The notes below the pieces were generated by a model. It did not search any database. It saw only the letters and a program-made list of their open reading frames with translations, and was not told where the DNA came from. A stretch of 64,000 nucleotides of DNA, taken from assembly GCF_002952055.1 (NCBI RefSeq), contig NZ_CP021255.1:496001-560000 (forward strand), in the 5' to 3' direction. The stretch is from Desulfobulbus oralis. GTDB taxonomy: Bacteria; Desulfobacterota; Desulfobulbia; Desulfobulbales; Desulfobulbaceae. This document shows positions 1-9,287 of this stretch, one piece after another. A program made the translations under genes and the position numbers. How positions within the stretch are numbered: position 1 is the stretch's first letter; each line of letters starts with the position of its first letter.

Positions 1-171
1 TTGGGATGCTCCGGTCTCAATGCGCAAGGCAGCATCAATGACTCAAAAATCATTTACGATTTCCTCGGTGGGCATCTCCGCCAAGACCGGGTCACTTTCG
101 ACGGGTGTTACGACATCCCCTTGCAGATTCTGGCTGAAAAAGACGATCAACGCCAACGGATACTGAATTGA
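1..171 (+). CDS. C-terminal end of an unidentified protein (gene starts outside the window)
   Basis: Frame 1 is open from the first base to a TGA at 169-171, giving 56 residues that end in DDQRQRILN. The composition is that of a real soluble protein, but I recognise no motif. The stop lies 9 bases before the ATG of the helicase gene, so the two are probably cotranscribed. That makes it a candidate partner of the helicase in a defence-type operon. The function cannot be called from this fragment. Confidence 0.5.
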   Translation: MGCSGLNAQGSINDSKIIYDFLGGHLRQDRVTFDGCYDIPLQILAEKDDQRQRILN

Positions 172-180
172 GAGCACACC

Positions 181-2856
181 ATGAACGAGTTGATCACCGG
201 ACAAACCGTCGTCCATGAGCGTTTCGGCAGAGGGCAGGTCGAATTTCCCAGGGGCGAAACCGCCTTTGTGCGGTTCAAGCACGGCATAGAGGAATGCGCC
301 GTCTCCTCCCTTCAGGTACAAACCGGCATCGAAGACCTGATCCGGGCTGGGCGGATCGCGCTGCAACCGGAGGCCATCTGCCGCACGCAGGCCGAGGCCA
401 TCCTGTCGGTCAACGATACCTGGGGCGTGTTTTCCAAGTCACGCATCGCCTTGTTACCGCACCAGTTGTGGGTGTGCCATCGGGTGCTGCGCAACTGGCC
501 TACCCAGTTCCTGGTGGCCGATGACGTGGGCCTCGGCAAAACCATCGAGGCCGGACTCATCCTCTGGCCCCTGCTGACGCGGGGGCTGGTCAAACGGCTT
601 TTGATCATCTGCCCGGCATCCCTGGTCGGACAATGGCAATACCGCCTGCGCGAGATGTTCGACATCCGCCTGAACCAGTACCTGCCCCCGGCCGACACCG
701 ACAAGTCGGATTTCTGGAACACCAACAATCAGGTCGTCGCCTCCCTGCAAACGCTTCGGGACGATCACAACAAGCGGCATGAACGCCTGCTCGCCGCCGA
801 GCCCTGGGACTTGCTGATTGTGGACGAGGCCCACCACCTCAATGCGGACAAGGATACCGGAGCCACCCTGGGCTATCGCCTGGTGGACAAGTTGTTGAAA
901 AAGAATCTGGTCAAGGCCCGGCTCTTTTTTACCGGCACACCGCACCGGGGCAAGGATTACGGCTTCTTCGCACTGCTGCATCTGCTCCGGCCCGATTTGT
1001 TCTCCCCCAAAGCCATGCCGGACGCGCAAATCCCCCATTTGCGGGAAGTGCTGATCCGCAACAACAAGCAGAACGTGACGGACATGGCGGGCAACAAGCT
1101 GTTCAAGCCGGTCGTCAACCATCCGGAGACCTATGCGTATTCGGAAGAGGAAGCCGAATTTTACGACCTGCTGACAAACTTCATCGCGGACGGCAGGGCC
1201 TATGCCTCCACCCTGTCCGAAAACGAGCAACGGGCAGTCATGCTGGTGTTGATCGCCATGCAGAAACTGGCATCCAGTTCCATCGCCGCCATACGCCGGG
1301 CGCTGATCCGACGCTTGGAACGCCTGCGCAAAAAAGAGGACGAGCTGAATCAGGCGAAAGAACGGAAAAAAATGATACAGGAAATGCTGGAGCGCTCCGA
1401 CGATCCCGCATCATACCTGTCCGATGATCTCCAAAAGTACGAGGAGGAGATTATAGCGCTGTCTTCGGCGCTGAAGCTGGTCAAGGATGAAATACCCGCC
1501 CTGGAGAAGCTGATCGAAATGACGGCCGCCATCCGGGAGGAAACCAAGATCAGCGCCATTCTCGACGTGCTGGACGACCGCTATTCGGGGCGAAACGTAT
1601 TGTTCTTTACCGAGTACAAGGCCACCCAGGCCCTGCTCATGTCGGCCCTGATGTGTAAATTCGGCGCGGATTGCGTCACCTTCATCAATGGCGACGAACG
1701 CATCGAGGGTCTTGTCGGGCCGGACGGCCGGGCGCGGGAGATAGCGCTGAAGCGGGAAGACGCTGCGGAACAGTTCAACGCGGGCAAGGTGCGTTTTCTT
1801 GTGTCCACGGAGGCGGCCGGTGAAGGCATAGACTTGCAGGAATCCTGCCACACCCTGATTCATGTTGACCTGCCCTGGAACCCCATGCGCCTGCATCAAC
1901 GGGTGGGCCGCCTGAACCGTTACGGCCAGAAGCACCCCGTCGAGGTCGTCACCCTGCGCAACCCGGCCACTGTGGAATCCCGGATTTGGGACAAGCTCAA
2001 CACGAAGATTGAAACCATCATGCACGCGCTGGGCAGCGCAATGGACGACCCGGAAGATTTGCTGCAACTGGTTCTGGGCATGACCTCCCCCGGCTTTTTC
2101 AACAACCTCTTCGCCGAGGGAACCGCCGTCGCGCCGGAGCGACTGTCCTCCTGGTTCGACAACAAAGCCAAAACCTTCGGCGGCCGTGACGTGATCGAAA
2201 CGGTGCAAACCCTTCTCGGCAACAGCGCCCGCTTCGACTTGAGCGATCTGAAGCAAATACCGCCCAAGGACTTGAAGGACTTGCAGCCCTTTTTCGAAAC
2301 CATGCTGTCACTGAACAACCGCCGAATTTTGCGCGAGGAGGACGGCCTTGCCTTCAAGACGCCGGATGCCTGGACAAAGGACGCCCCTGGTGTGCGCTCA
2401 CGATATGAAGGGCTGGTCTTTTCACGCGATTTGCGGGGCAAGGACGCCGCCCTGCGGATTGTCGGCGTCGGCCACCAGGCGTTTGACAAGGCCATCCGGC
2501 AGGCGAGCGAATTCGAGCATCAGCTTTCCCTGCTGCCCGGTCTGGAGCAGCCCCTCGCGGTCTGGGCTGCATTCGACAGAATCACCTCGCAGGAGGGCTA
2601 CATTCACCAGATGGTCATCGGCATATCCGAAGAACGATTGTTCAAAGACTGGGAAGTGATCGATCTCCTGAACAAGGCCCTGCCCATGAAACCCTTGGAA
2701 GCGGCAACGGTCGGACACTGCGACGCGGACCAGTTGCTCCGCTTCCTCGACAAGGCCAGAACGACCCTCCAGACGAAATTGCCCGAAATGAAGCTCCCCT
2801 TTGATGTGCCGGAAATCAGGCTTCTCTGCCTGCTTGCGCCAACCGGGTCAACCTGA
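181..2856 (+). CDS. SNF2/RapA-like DEAD/DEAH-box helicase
   Basis: An 891-residue superfamily 2 ATPase. Helicase motifs are in order: a P-loop in DDVGLGKTIEAGL near residue 115, the Walker B box VDEAHHL near 216, FFTGTPHRG near 255, a charged coiled-coil-like stretch (about 360-440), then the second RecA lobe with STEAAGEGIDLQ near 545 and HQRVGRLNRYGQ near 575. This layout is typical of the SNF2/HepA-like helicases found in restriction and phage-defence loci. The last residues read CLLAPTGST and run directly into sequence where a different frame encodes an Mrr-like nuclease. The natural C-terminus may therefore have been altered by a deletion. The cellular role (DNA translocase in defence) is inferred from family and neighbour only. 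Confidence 0.8.
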   Translation: MNELITGQTVVHERFGRGQVEFPRGETAFVRFKHGIEECAVSSLQVQTGIEDLIRAGRIALQPEAICRTQAEAILSVNDTWGVFSKSRIALLPHQLWVCHRVLRNWPTQFLVADDVGLGKTIEAGLILWPLLTRGLVKRLLIICPASLVGQWQYRLREMFDIRLNQYLPPADTDKSDFWNTNNQVVASLQTLRDDHNKRHERLLAAEPWDLLIVDEAHHLNADKDTGATLGYRLVDKLLKKNLVKARLFFTGTPHRGKDYGFFALLHLLRPDLFSPKAMPDAQIPHLREVLIRNNKQNVTDMAGNKLFKPVVNHPETYAYSEEEAEFYDLLTNFIADGRAYASTLSENEQRAVMLVLIAMQKLASSSIAAIRRALIRRLERLRKKEDELNQAKERKKMIQEMLERSDDPASYLSDDLQKYEEEIIALSSALKLVKDEIPALEKLIEMTAAIREETKISAILDVLDDRYSGRNVLFFTEYKATQALLMSALMCKFGADCVTFINGDERIEGLVGPDGRAREIALKREDAAEQFNAGKVRFLVSTEAAGEGIDLQESCHTLIHVDLPWNPMRLHQRVGRLNRYGQKHPVEVVTLRNPATVESRIWDKLNTKIETIMHALGSAMDDPEDLLQLVLGMTSPGFFNNLFAEGTAVAPERLSSWFDNKAKTFGGRDVIETVQTLLGNSARFDLSDLKQIPPKDLKDLQPFFETMLSLNNRRILREEDGLAFKTPDAWTKDAPGVRSRYEGLVFSRDLRGKDAALRIVGVGHQAFDKAIRQASEFEHQLSLLPGLEQPLAVWAAFDRITSQEGYIHQMVIGISEERLFKDWEVIDLLNKALPMKPLEAATVGHCDADQLLRFLDKARTTLQTKLPEMKLPFDVPEIRLLCLLAPTGST

Positions 2857-3512
2857 CCCCGCAATCCGGCGACCATGGCGCGGACGTGGCGCTTCTGGAC
2901 GCGCCCGGCGGGCGCAAAATGGTCACCCAGTGCAAGACTGCCCAAAACGCCTTCGGCGAGGGCAACACGGCCGCCGAAGCGCAGAGCGCGGGCGTGGAAT
3001 ACGGCAAACGCTTCGGCGGAAAGTGCCGGGCCGTGCTGGCCGTCAACCTGCCTTCGGTGCAAGAGAAAGTGCGTGATCGGGCAAAGACCTTGAACGTCGA
3101 AATCTGGGACAGGCCCATTCTGGAACGCTTGCTGAACAAACGCCGGACGCTTTACCGCGACCTCGGCGACCTGCTCGCCCAACCCCGGCTGGAGCGGGTT
3201 GTAGGAGCGGCTGTAGGTTCGGCACACGCCGATCTTGAGGCTGAAGCGCAAAAAATGTCCGACTGTTGGGAGAACGTGCGGCGACGGACGCGGCTTGATG
3301 AACTGATGACTGTGCCGCCTAATCGCACCGCGCCTTCGCCAATTCGCCCCATTCGGTTGTGGCACGTGGCGATGTCCTCTCCTGCCGCATCTTTCACGGC
3401 GCATCGCCAATCCCCATCGAGGCCAGTTGCACCGTGTTCCCGCCCATCTTCCGGTTCACGGCGTCGAGCGCGGCCATCAGGGTGTCCCGCCGTTCCTGCT
3501 CCTTCGGCGTAA
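2847..3512 (+). pseudogene. Mrr-like restriction endonuclease fragment
   Basis: Frame 3 reads a segment typical of the Mrr_cat PD-(D/E)xK fold: SGDHGADVALLD followed by KMVTQCKT, i.e. the G-x-D-V and Q-x-K catalytic pattern, and then helical sequence to about position 3260. Similarity begins before the first start codon in the frame (a GTG at 2886). It follows the helicase with no gap and in another frame, so its N-terminus is missing or was once fused. Beyond about 3300 the frame runs over a umuC remnant on the other strand and is no longer meaningful. The likely original role was a DNA-cleaving partner of the upstream helicase. Confidence 0.6.
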
Positions 3513-3775
3513 CGACGGGAAAGAGCGAGTATTGGTTCCGGCTGCGCCTTGAAGTCAGGTCAAACAACATGACGCCCGCTTTGGCATACGCCGGACCTTC
3601 CCTGTAAATCCCCTCCAGAATTTTCAGCGCCGCCTTGTTCATCGTGAAGCTGTCGGAAGTGGCTTGCGGAAAGCTGAACTGACCCGTCGCCTCGTGATAC
3701 TGACCCGCCGCAAAGGACGAAGTGCGGATGAAGACCATGATGCCGCCCGCCAAAAGCTGTTTCTGCCTTGCCGTC
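3319..3775 (-). pseudogene. umuC: umuC (Y-family DNA polymerase) C-terminal remnant
   Basis: The minus strand encodes the C-terminal third of a UmuC-type translesion polymerase subunit: GIMVFIRTS, then QATSDSFTMNKAALK, AYAKAGVMLFDLT and NQYSLFP, then LMAALDAVNRKMGGNTVQLA. At 3394-3396 a TGA replaces the tryptophan codon expected in the conserved A-P-W-x-M-R stretch. Reading through it, the frame continues with KMRQERTSPRATTEW and ends at a TAG (3319-3321). The polymerase core is absent, and the 5' side abuts IS30 transposase sequence. This is a dead gene. Confidence 0.75.
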
Positions 3776-4149
3776 TGCGGCATCGGTGGGCGCGGCGCAA
3801 ATGACGGCAACTGGTATCGCCAGGCTGTGCGGCGGCAGAGATCCAGCGGGAGATGGTCTCCCACTGATGCGCGTGCCTGCATCCTCTGGATAGTCCAGCA
3901 GCAGACGACCCGCAATCTGTTCGGGCGAGCAGGTCGGAGCGGCTCATGCAGCGCTCATGGCGCGGCAATCAGCAGTCCGGGCGCAGGAGCCGGGTTTGGC
4001 CGGAGTTGGCACTGCCCTGGTGCAGCTTGCTGGAAATGGTACTGTGGTGGCGGGCCAGGGCAGGCGGCAATTGTTCGGCAATCATGCCCATGTGTGCAAA
4101 ATACTTCGATGCCGATCCGTTCTTCCAGGGTAAGATGGGCGCGGGACAT
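3776..4149 (-). pseudogene. IS30-family transposase remnant
   Basis: It starts like an IS30 transposase (MSRAHLTLEERIGIEV, ATG at 4149), then needs frame changes to continue: LARHHSTISSKLHQGS (helix-turn-helix), SPEQIAGRLLLDYPEDAG, ETISRWIS, and CRHLRRAHRCRRRQ. These are the N-terminal DNA-binding part and the linker of the family. The DDE catalytic part is absent here. The remnant ends directly at the umuC fragment, so this is a deletion junction or an old insertion. Confidence 0.65.
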
Positions 4150-4280
4150 GCCGGGCTCCTGCCGGCTGCCAGGTGCTTGACGCTGTCAACTCGACCAGAA
4201 TCCCGTCCTGTCCTTTCATCTTTTCACATCCTGACCGAGCTGCGCATTGGCAATGAGCATCTAGCGGGGAGCAAGGCATT

Positions 4281-5027
4281 ATGAATCTTTTGCTGGTCGA
4301 GGCTGAGGAAATCTGCCGGGGCCAGGTGCTGCTGGAGGGGCGCCGGGCTGCGCATGTACGGGCAGTCCTGCAGGCCCGGCCCGGCGACACGCTCAGGGTT
4401 GGCGTGGTGGGCGGCTGTCAGGGCAGGGGCAGGGTGCTGGCTGTTGACGAGGCCGCCGTGCGGCTGGAACTGGCACTGGATGGGCCGCCGCCCGCACCAC
4501 CGCCTCTGGAGCTCATTCTGGCCCTGCCACGGCCGATCATGCTGCAGCGCATCCTCAAGCAGGCCACGGTCATGGGTATGCGGCGTCTTCATCTGGTGAA
4601 AAGCCAGAAGGTGGAAAAATCCTATTTCGCAAGTCCGGTGCTGGCCCCGGACAAAGTGCGGAGTCTTCTGCTGGCAGGCATGGAGCAGGCCCGAGACACC
4701 TGGCTTCCGGAAGTGCGCATATACCGGCAGTTCAGGCCCTTTGTCGAGGATGTGCTGCCCGGTCTGTCCGGGCCTGGTCTGCTCGCCCATCCGGAGGCGG
4801 ACAGGACGCTTTCTGAAGTCTTTGTCCTGCCCACAGCCACTGCGCCGCTCAGGCTGGCGATTGGCCCGGAAGGCGGCTGGAGCGACTACGAACTCGGGAT
4901 GTTCGCGCAAGCCGGCTTTGCCCGTTTTTCCATGGGCAGCCGCATCCTGCACGTGGATACGGCCGTAGTGGCCCTGATGGCGCAGATCGATCTGCTCTGT
5001 CAGCTCGGGCGGCGGGCGAAGCGCTGA
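4281..5027 (+). CDS. rsmE: 16S rRNA (uracil-1498-N3)-methyltransferase RsmE
   Basis: A 248-residue SPOUT-fold methyltransferase, the usual family length. The N-terminal PUA-like part (about 1-75) is followed by the catalytic part with the family signatures AIGPEGGWSDYE near 200 and GSRILHVDTA near 225, which form the trefoil-knot SAM site. RsmE methylates U1498 of 16S rRNA in the 30S subunit using S-adenosylmethionine. It overlaps the convergent murJ gene by 28 bases at its 3' end. The upstream neighbour is transposase debris, so it probably has its own promoter in 4150-4280, which I could not pinpoint. Confidence 0.92.
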   Translation: MNLLLVEAEEICRGQVLLEGRRAAHVRAVLQARPGDTLRVGVVGGCQGRGRVLAVDEAAVRLELALDGPPPAPPPLELILALPRPIMLQRILKQATVMGMRRLHLVKSQKVEKSYFASPVLAPDKVRSLLLAGMEQARDTWLPEVRIYRQFRPFVEDVLPGLSGPGLLAHPEADRTLSEVFVLPTATAPLRLAIGPEGGWSDYELGMFAQAGFARFSMGSRILHVDTAVVALMAQIDLLCQLGRRAKR

Positions 5028-6613
5028 CGGAATTTTTTGGTGATCAATGTGTATTCAGGCAGCCGCAGGAGCTGCAGCAGGCTGCCGTAGCTCAGCACCG
5101 CAACCAGCACGATGGCCGCAATGGCCAGGATCTGCTGAAGGAGCATGCCGGCGAGCCATGGGGCCAGGAGCTGCCTCATGCCCCAGGTCACGGCCAGCAT
5201 GAGCCCAGAGGCGCAGAAGATTTTGCCCAGACCCGTGACCAGATGCCACAGCGGATAGCCGTGCAGCTTGCGGTAGAGCACGACGCTTAGGAATACGAAG
5301 TTCAGCATCATGGCGCAGGAGGTCGAAAAGGCGATGCCCCGGTGGCCCATGGTGGCAATCACCAGATTGATGACCGCCAGATTGGCCGCCACTCCCAGAA
5401 AACTGCCGATGACCGGGTAGCGGGTGTTGCCGGTGGCGTAAAAGACCGGCACCATGACCTTGTTGGCCGCATAGGCAAAGAGACCCACGCTGTACCAGCA
5501 GAGCGCCTGCGCGGTGGCCTGGGTGTCTGTCGCGGTGAAGGCGCCGTGCTCGAAGATCAGCCGGATGATGGGTTCGGCCAGCAGCACCAGTCCGGCCGTG
5601 GCCGGCAAGGCCAGCGCCAGCACCAGAACAAGGGAAGAGGTGAAGGTCTGTTTCAGGCTGTTCAGGTCCCTCTCTGCCGCCTCTCTGGCCAAAACCGGCA
5701 TGATTGCGATGGAGAGCGCCACGCCGAAAACGCCGATCGGCAGTTGTACGAGCCGGAAGGCATAGTTCAGCCAGGACACCGCCCCCTGGCCGCAGGAGGC
5801 GGCGAAGTTGGTATTGATGAAGATGTTGAGCTGGGTCGCCGAAAGGCCGATGGTGGCGGGCAGCATCAGGAGCAGTATGCGCCTGAGTCCGCTGTCCCGG
5901 GGCGCGAAGACGAAGTGGAAGCGGAAACCGGTTTTGCCGAGGGTCGGCACCTGGATCAGGAGCTGGAGCGCCCCGCCCAACAGCGTAGCCCAGGCCATGC
6001 CGACAATGGCAGGCAGGCCGAAGCGCGGCAGCAGCCAGGCGAGTGTCAGGCCGCCCACAATGGAACCCAGATTGAAGAAGCTGGACGACAGCGCGGGCAC
6101 GAAAAATTTGCCCTTGGTGTTCAGCATGCCCATGACCACGGCGGAGAGCGACACGAAGAGCAGAAAGGGCAGCATGATGCGGGTGAGCGTGGCGGTCAGC
6201 TCCGTCTTGCCGGCCACCAACTGGAAATCGGGGGCCAACAGGTGCACGATGGGTTCGGCGCAGAGCAGCGCGATCAGGGTGAGGCCGCTCACAAAGACCG
6301 CGAAGAAAACGAGGACATTGCTTGCCAGCCGCCAGGTCTCCTGTTGGCTTTTGTTGGTGTTGTATTCGGAAAAGACGGTGACAAAGGCCGCGGACAGCGC
6401 CCCCTCGCCGAAGAGGTCGCGCAAAAGGTTGGGAATGCGGAAGGCAACGACAAAGGCGTCGTAGGCCAGGCCGGCGCCAAAGAGGCCGGCAAAGACCTGC
6501 TCCCGAACCAGACCCAGGAGGCGACTGCACATAACGGCAATGCTGACGGCTCCTGCGGAACGGGCGATGGTGGCAGTGGTTTGGGCTGCTTGGGCGGATT
6601 CTCGTGGGGCCAT
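5000..6613 (-). CDS. murJ: Lipid II flippase MurJ (MviN)
   Basis: A polytopic inner-membrane protein of 537 residues from the ATG at 6613 (MAPRESAQAAQTTATIARS). The frame is open further upstream, but that part is not MurJ-like. About 14 hydrophobic segments alternate with short loops. The family start SAGAVSIAVMCSRLLGLVRE and the segments FGEGALSAAFVTVFSEY and RIMLPFLLFVSLSAVVMG are recognisable. MurJ flips undecaprenyl-linked lipid II to the periplasmic face for peptidoglycan synthesis. It converges on rsmE with a 28-bp overlap and diverges from the EF-G-like gene. Confidence 0.92.
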   Translation of the reverse strand: MAPRESAQAAQTTATIARSAGAVSIAVMCSRLLGLVREQVFAGLFGAGLAYDAFVVAFRIPNLLRDLFGEGALSAAFVTVFSEYNTNKSQQETWRLASNVLVFFAVFVSGLTLIALLCAEPIVHLLAPDFQLVAGKTELTATLTRIMLPFLLFVSLSAVVMGMLNTKGKFFVPALSSSFFNLGSIVGGLTLAWLLPRFGLPAIVGMAWATLLGGALQLLIQVPTLGKTGFRFHFVFAPRDSGLRRILLLMLPATIGLSATQLNIFINTNFAASCGQGAVSWLNYAFRLVQLPIGVFGVALSIAIMPVLAREAAERDLNSLKQTFTSSLVLVLALALPATAGLVLLAEPIIRLIFEHGAFTATDTQATAQALCWYSVGLFAYAANKVMVPVFYATGNTRYPVIGSFLGVAANLAVINLVIATMGHRGIAFSTSCAMMLNFVFLSVVLYRKLHGYPLWHLVTGLGKIFCASGLMLAVTWGMRQLLAPWLAGMLLQQILAIAAIVLVAVLSYGSLLQLLRLPEYTLITKKFRQRFARRPS

Positions 6614-6776
6614 GATCTCGCTGTGGGCTTGTTCTTGTTGCGTTGTGAAGCGCCAGCGAATATATAACAAATTTCCACTATTGCACAAGACACAGGGCGG
6701 CAGGCACGGGTCGCTGGCGCCTTGAAATGGAGAACCGTCGTCACCGCTCTCTCCCTTACCATATACGGAGGCTTTT

Positions 6777-8849
6777 ATGCAGGACGTGCAACAGATCAGG
6801 AATATCGTCATTCTTGGCCATGGCAACAGCGGCAAAACCACGCTTGCCGAGGCCCTGCTGTTCACGGGCGGCGCGATCAAGCGCCAGGGCAGGGTGGATG
6901 ACGGCAACAGCAGCATGGATTTTGAGCCCGAAGAGGCCAAACGTCATATCAGCATCAGCACGGCTTTCGCCCAGATCGGCTGGAAGAAGCACGAGATTTT
7001 TCTGGCCGACACGCCGGGCGACGATAACTTCGTGAATGAAACCCGCTTTGCCGCCCAGGTGGCGGACGCCGCCATTCTTACCGTGGGTGCGGTGACCGGA
7101 GTCCGCAGCCAGACGGAAAAATTTATCGACCTGATTCTGGACAACAAGCTGCCCTCTCTCATCTGTGTCTGCAAAATGGACAAGGAGCGGGCCGATTTCC
7201 AGAAAACCCTGGCCGGGCTGCGGGAAAAGGCCGGGCTCTCTCCGGTTGTGCTCTATCTGCCGATCGGCGCGGAAGACAAGTTCAGGGGCGTGGTGGACAT
7301 CGTGGCCGGCAAGGCCCTGCTCTTTGGCGAGAACGGGACGTTGAGCGAAACCGGCATTCCTGCCGATCTGGCTGCGGAGGCCGCCCGCCTGCGGGAAGTG
7401 TTGATGGAGCATGTGGCTGAAACCGATGATGCGCTTATCGAAAAATTTCTGGAAGAGGGTGCGCTTTCGGATGAAGAGCTGATGGGCGGGCTGAAGGCGG
7501 CCATCCGCACTGCGGCCATTGCCCCGGTCTGCCCCTGCGCGGCTCTGGCCAACAAGGGCATGGCCCCGATTCTGGATACCCTGGTTGGCCTTTTGCCCTC
7601 ACCTGCGGAGCTGCCTGCCCGTGCGGGCATCGATCCCAAAAACGGCGAGGTGATCGAGCGGACAGGGCAGGCGGACGCGCCCTTTTCGGCGCAGGTTTTC
7701 AAGACCATGGCCGATCCCTTTGCCGGCCGGCTCACCATTTTCCGTGTTTTCTCCGGAACCTTGAAGGGGGACAGCTTCTACAATGCCTCAAAGGACGAGA
7801 CCGAACGCTTTGGCCAGCTTTTCGTGATGTGCGGCAAGGAACAGCGGCCCGTGGCAGCGGCGGTGCCGGGCATGATCGTGGCGGTGGCCAAACTGAAAAG
7901 CACTGCCACCGGCGATACGCTTGCGGAGATGGCCAATCCCATCGTCTATCCCGCTCTGGAGCCGCTGCCCGCGGTCATCGCCTACGCGGTCAGCACCAAA
8001 AAGGGCGAGGAGGACAAGCTCTTCTCTTCCATTAGCCGGCTTCTGGATGAAGACCTGACCCTGAAGCTGAACCGGGAGCCCCAGACCCGGCAGACGCTTT
8101 TGTCCGGCGTGGGTCAGGTGCACCTGGAAGTGACCGGCGAGAAAATCAAGCGCAAGTTCGGTGTGGAACTGGAGCTGGAGCTGCCCAAGGTGCCGTACCG
8201 CGAGACCATCAGAGGGCGGTCAACGGTGCAGGGCAAGCACAAGAAGCAGTCCGGCGGCCGGGGACAGTTCGGCGACTGCACCATCGAGATGGAGCCGCTT
8301 GAAAGAGGCGGTCATTTCGAGTTCGTGGACAAAATCGTGGGCGGCGTGATTCCCCAGCAGTACCGGCCCGCCGTGGAAAAGGGCATTCTGGAGGCCATGG
8401 AGAAAGGCGTCATCGCAGGCTACCCCTTTGTCGATGTGCGCATCAACCTGATCGACGGCTCCGCTCACACTGTGGATTCGTCGGAAATAGCGTTCAAAAT
8501 TGCAGGTTCCCTGGCATTCAAGAAGGGCGTCCTGGAGGCCCAGCCGGTGCTGTTGGAGCCGATCATGAATGTGGAAGTCCGCGTGCCCAAGGACTGCGTG
8601 GGCGATGTCATGGGCGATTTGAACAGCCGGCGCGGCCGGGTTTTGGGTATGGATTCCACGGCCAGAGCCGAGGTGATCAACGCACAGGTGCCCCAGGCCG
8701 AGATCCTGCAGTACGCTCTGGATCTGACCTCTATGACCGGGGGGCGCGGCGCTTTTACTGTGGCTTTCGACCACTACGAGGAAGTGCCGTCCCACATCGC
8801 CGAGAAGATCATTGCCGCGTATCAGGACCCGGAGGGCAGCACAGACTGA
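6777..8849 (+). CDS. Elongation factor G-like translational GTPase (EF-G2 type)
   Basis: 690 residues with the EF-G domain order: GTPase domain (about 1-265), domain II, III, IV with YPFVDVRINLIDGSAHTVDS, and V. The G motifs differ from canonical EF-G: the P-loop is GHGNSGKTT instead of AHIDAGKTT, and G3 is DTPGDDNF instead of DTPGHVDF. G4 CKMDKERADF matches the type. Canonical FusA usually sits in the str operon, which is absent here. This points to the accessory EF-G-like paralogue, whose role in elongation or recycling is unsettled. The start has a good ribosome site (GGAGG, 7 bases upstream). Confidence 0.82.
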   Translation: MQDVQQIRNIVILGHGNSGKTTLAEALLFTGGAIKRQGRVDDGNSSMDFEPEEAKRHISISTAFAQIGWKKHEIFLADTPGDDNFVNETRFAAQVADAAILTVGAVTGVRSQTEKFIDLILDNKLPSLICVCKMDKERADFQKTLAGLREKAGLSPVVLYLPIGAEDKFRGVVDIVAGKALLFGENGTLSETGIPADLAAEAARLREVLMEHVAETDDALIEKFLEEGALSDEELMGGLKAAIRTAAIAPVCPCAALANKGMAPILDTLVGLLPSPAELPARAGIDPKNGEVIERTGQADAPFSAQVFKTMADPFAGRLTIFRVFSGTLKGDSFYNASKDETERFGQLFVMCGKEQRPVAAAVPGMIVAVAKLKSTATGDTLAEMANPIVYPALEPLPAVIAYAVSTKKGEEDKLFSSISRLLDEDLTLKLNREPQTRQTLLSGVGQVHLEVTGEKIKRKFGVELELELPKVPYRETIRGRSTVQGKHKKQSGGRGQFGDCTIEMEPLERGGHFEFVDKIVGGVIPQQYRPAVEKGILEAMEKGVIAGYPFVDVRINLIDGSAHTVDSSEIAFKIAGSLAFKKGVLEAQPVLLEPIMNVEVRVPKDCVGDVMGDLNSRRGRVLGMDSTARAEVINAQVPQAEILQYALDLTSMTGGRGAFTVAFDHYEEVPSHIAEKIIAAYQDPEGSTD

Positions 8850-9090
8850 ATGCAGATCACCCTTGATCCGGCACATGGAAAAGACTTTCTGCCCAAAGCC
8901 CGGGAGGTATTGGCCCAAGCACGCGCAGTGAAAGAACTTTGTCAGGCCCAGTCGGTCATTTTGCCGCTGGAGTTCGGTTTTCCCTGGAACAGGAGGCTGT
9001 GATCAATAAAATAGCCAAAGGATAGGTCTGTCAGGTGCGCAACCGGTTCATCCGTGCCGCAGGCCTGCCGGATCCGGCTCCCTGAAGCCT
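8850..9090 (+). pseudogene. Transposase N-terminal remnant (helix-turn-helix type)
   Basis: Directly after the EF-G-like stop, an ATG opens a 50-codon frame with KAREVLAQARAVKELCQAQ and LPLEFGF. After a one-base slip in a T run it continues as SLEQEAVINKIAKG, hits a TAG, then VRNRFIRAAGLPDPAP. This pattern matches the homeodomain-like N-terminus of IS630-type transposases as I remember the family. No catalytic part remains. It cannot encode a functional enzyme. Confidence 0.5.
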
Positions 9091-9287
9091 GCCATTTCCG
9101 AACCATTATCAAGGGTCAGCGTCTCGGTTGGATCGCAGGCACGAAGTGCTTGTAAGACCCCGGGCAGGCATCGCCAAAAAATTTTCCATCTTGGCCTTGT
9201 CCTTGTACATGGTGAAACCACTAAGGAAATTTGGGCGGATGCGGGGAAATTCTTTCTGGAGGATGCGCACATGGCACGGATTGCCAT
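9048..9287 (-). pseudogene. IS30-family transposase remnant (DDE part)
   Basis: The minus strand contains ETLTLDNGSEMAGFRE, which matches the second catalytic aspartate block of IS30 transposases (L-T-x-D-N-G-x-E). In a neighbouring frame, KDKAKMENFLAMPARGLTS corresponds to the segment just before it. At least one frameshift separates the two, and both ends of the gene are missing. It overlaps the other transposase scrap and the start of the next gene, so this interval is layered mobile-element debris. Confidence 0.45.

Noticed and set aside
3394-3396. Genetic-code reassignment (TGA read as Trp) from the umuC remnant
   Set aside because: Intact genes throughout the window end in TGA (rsmE, murJ, the EF-G-like gene), and umuC here also lacks its catalytic core.
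5055-6530. A 491-codon minus-strand frame overlapping murJ, and a 441-codon plus-strand frame at 5342-6667
   Set aside because: Both are arginine/histidine/glutamine-rich shadows of murJ in other frames without motifs.
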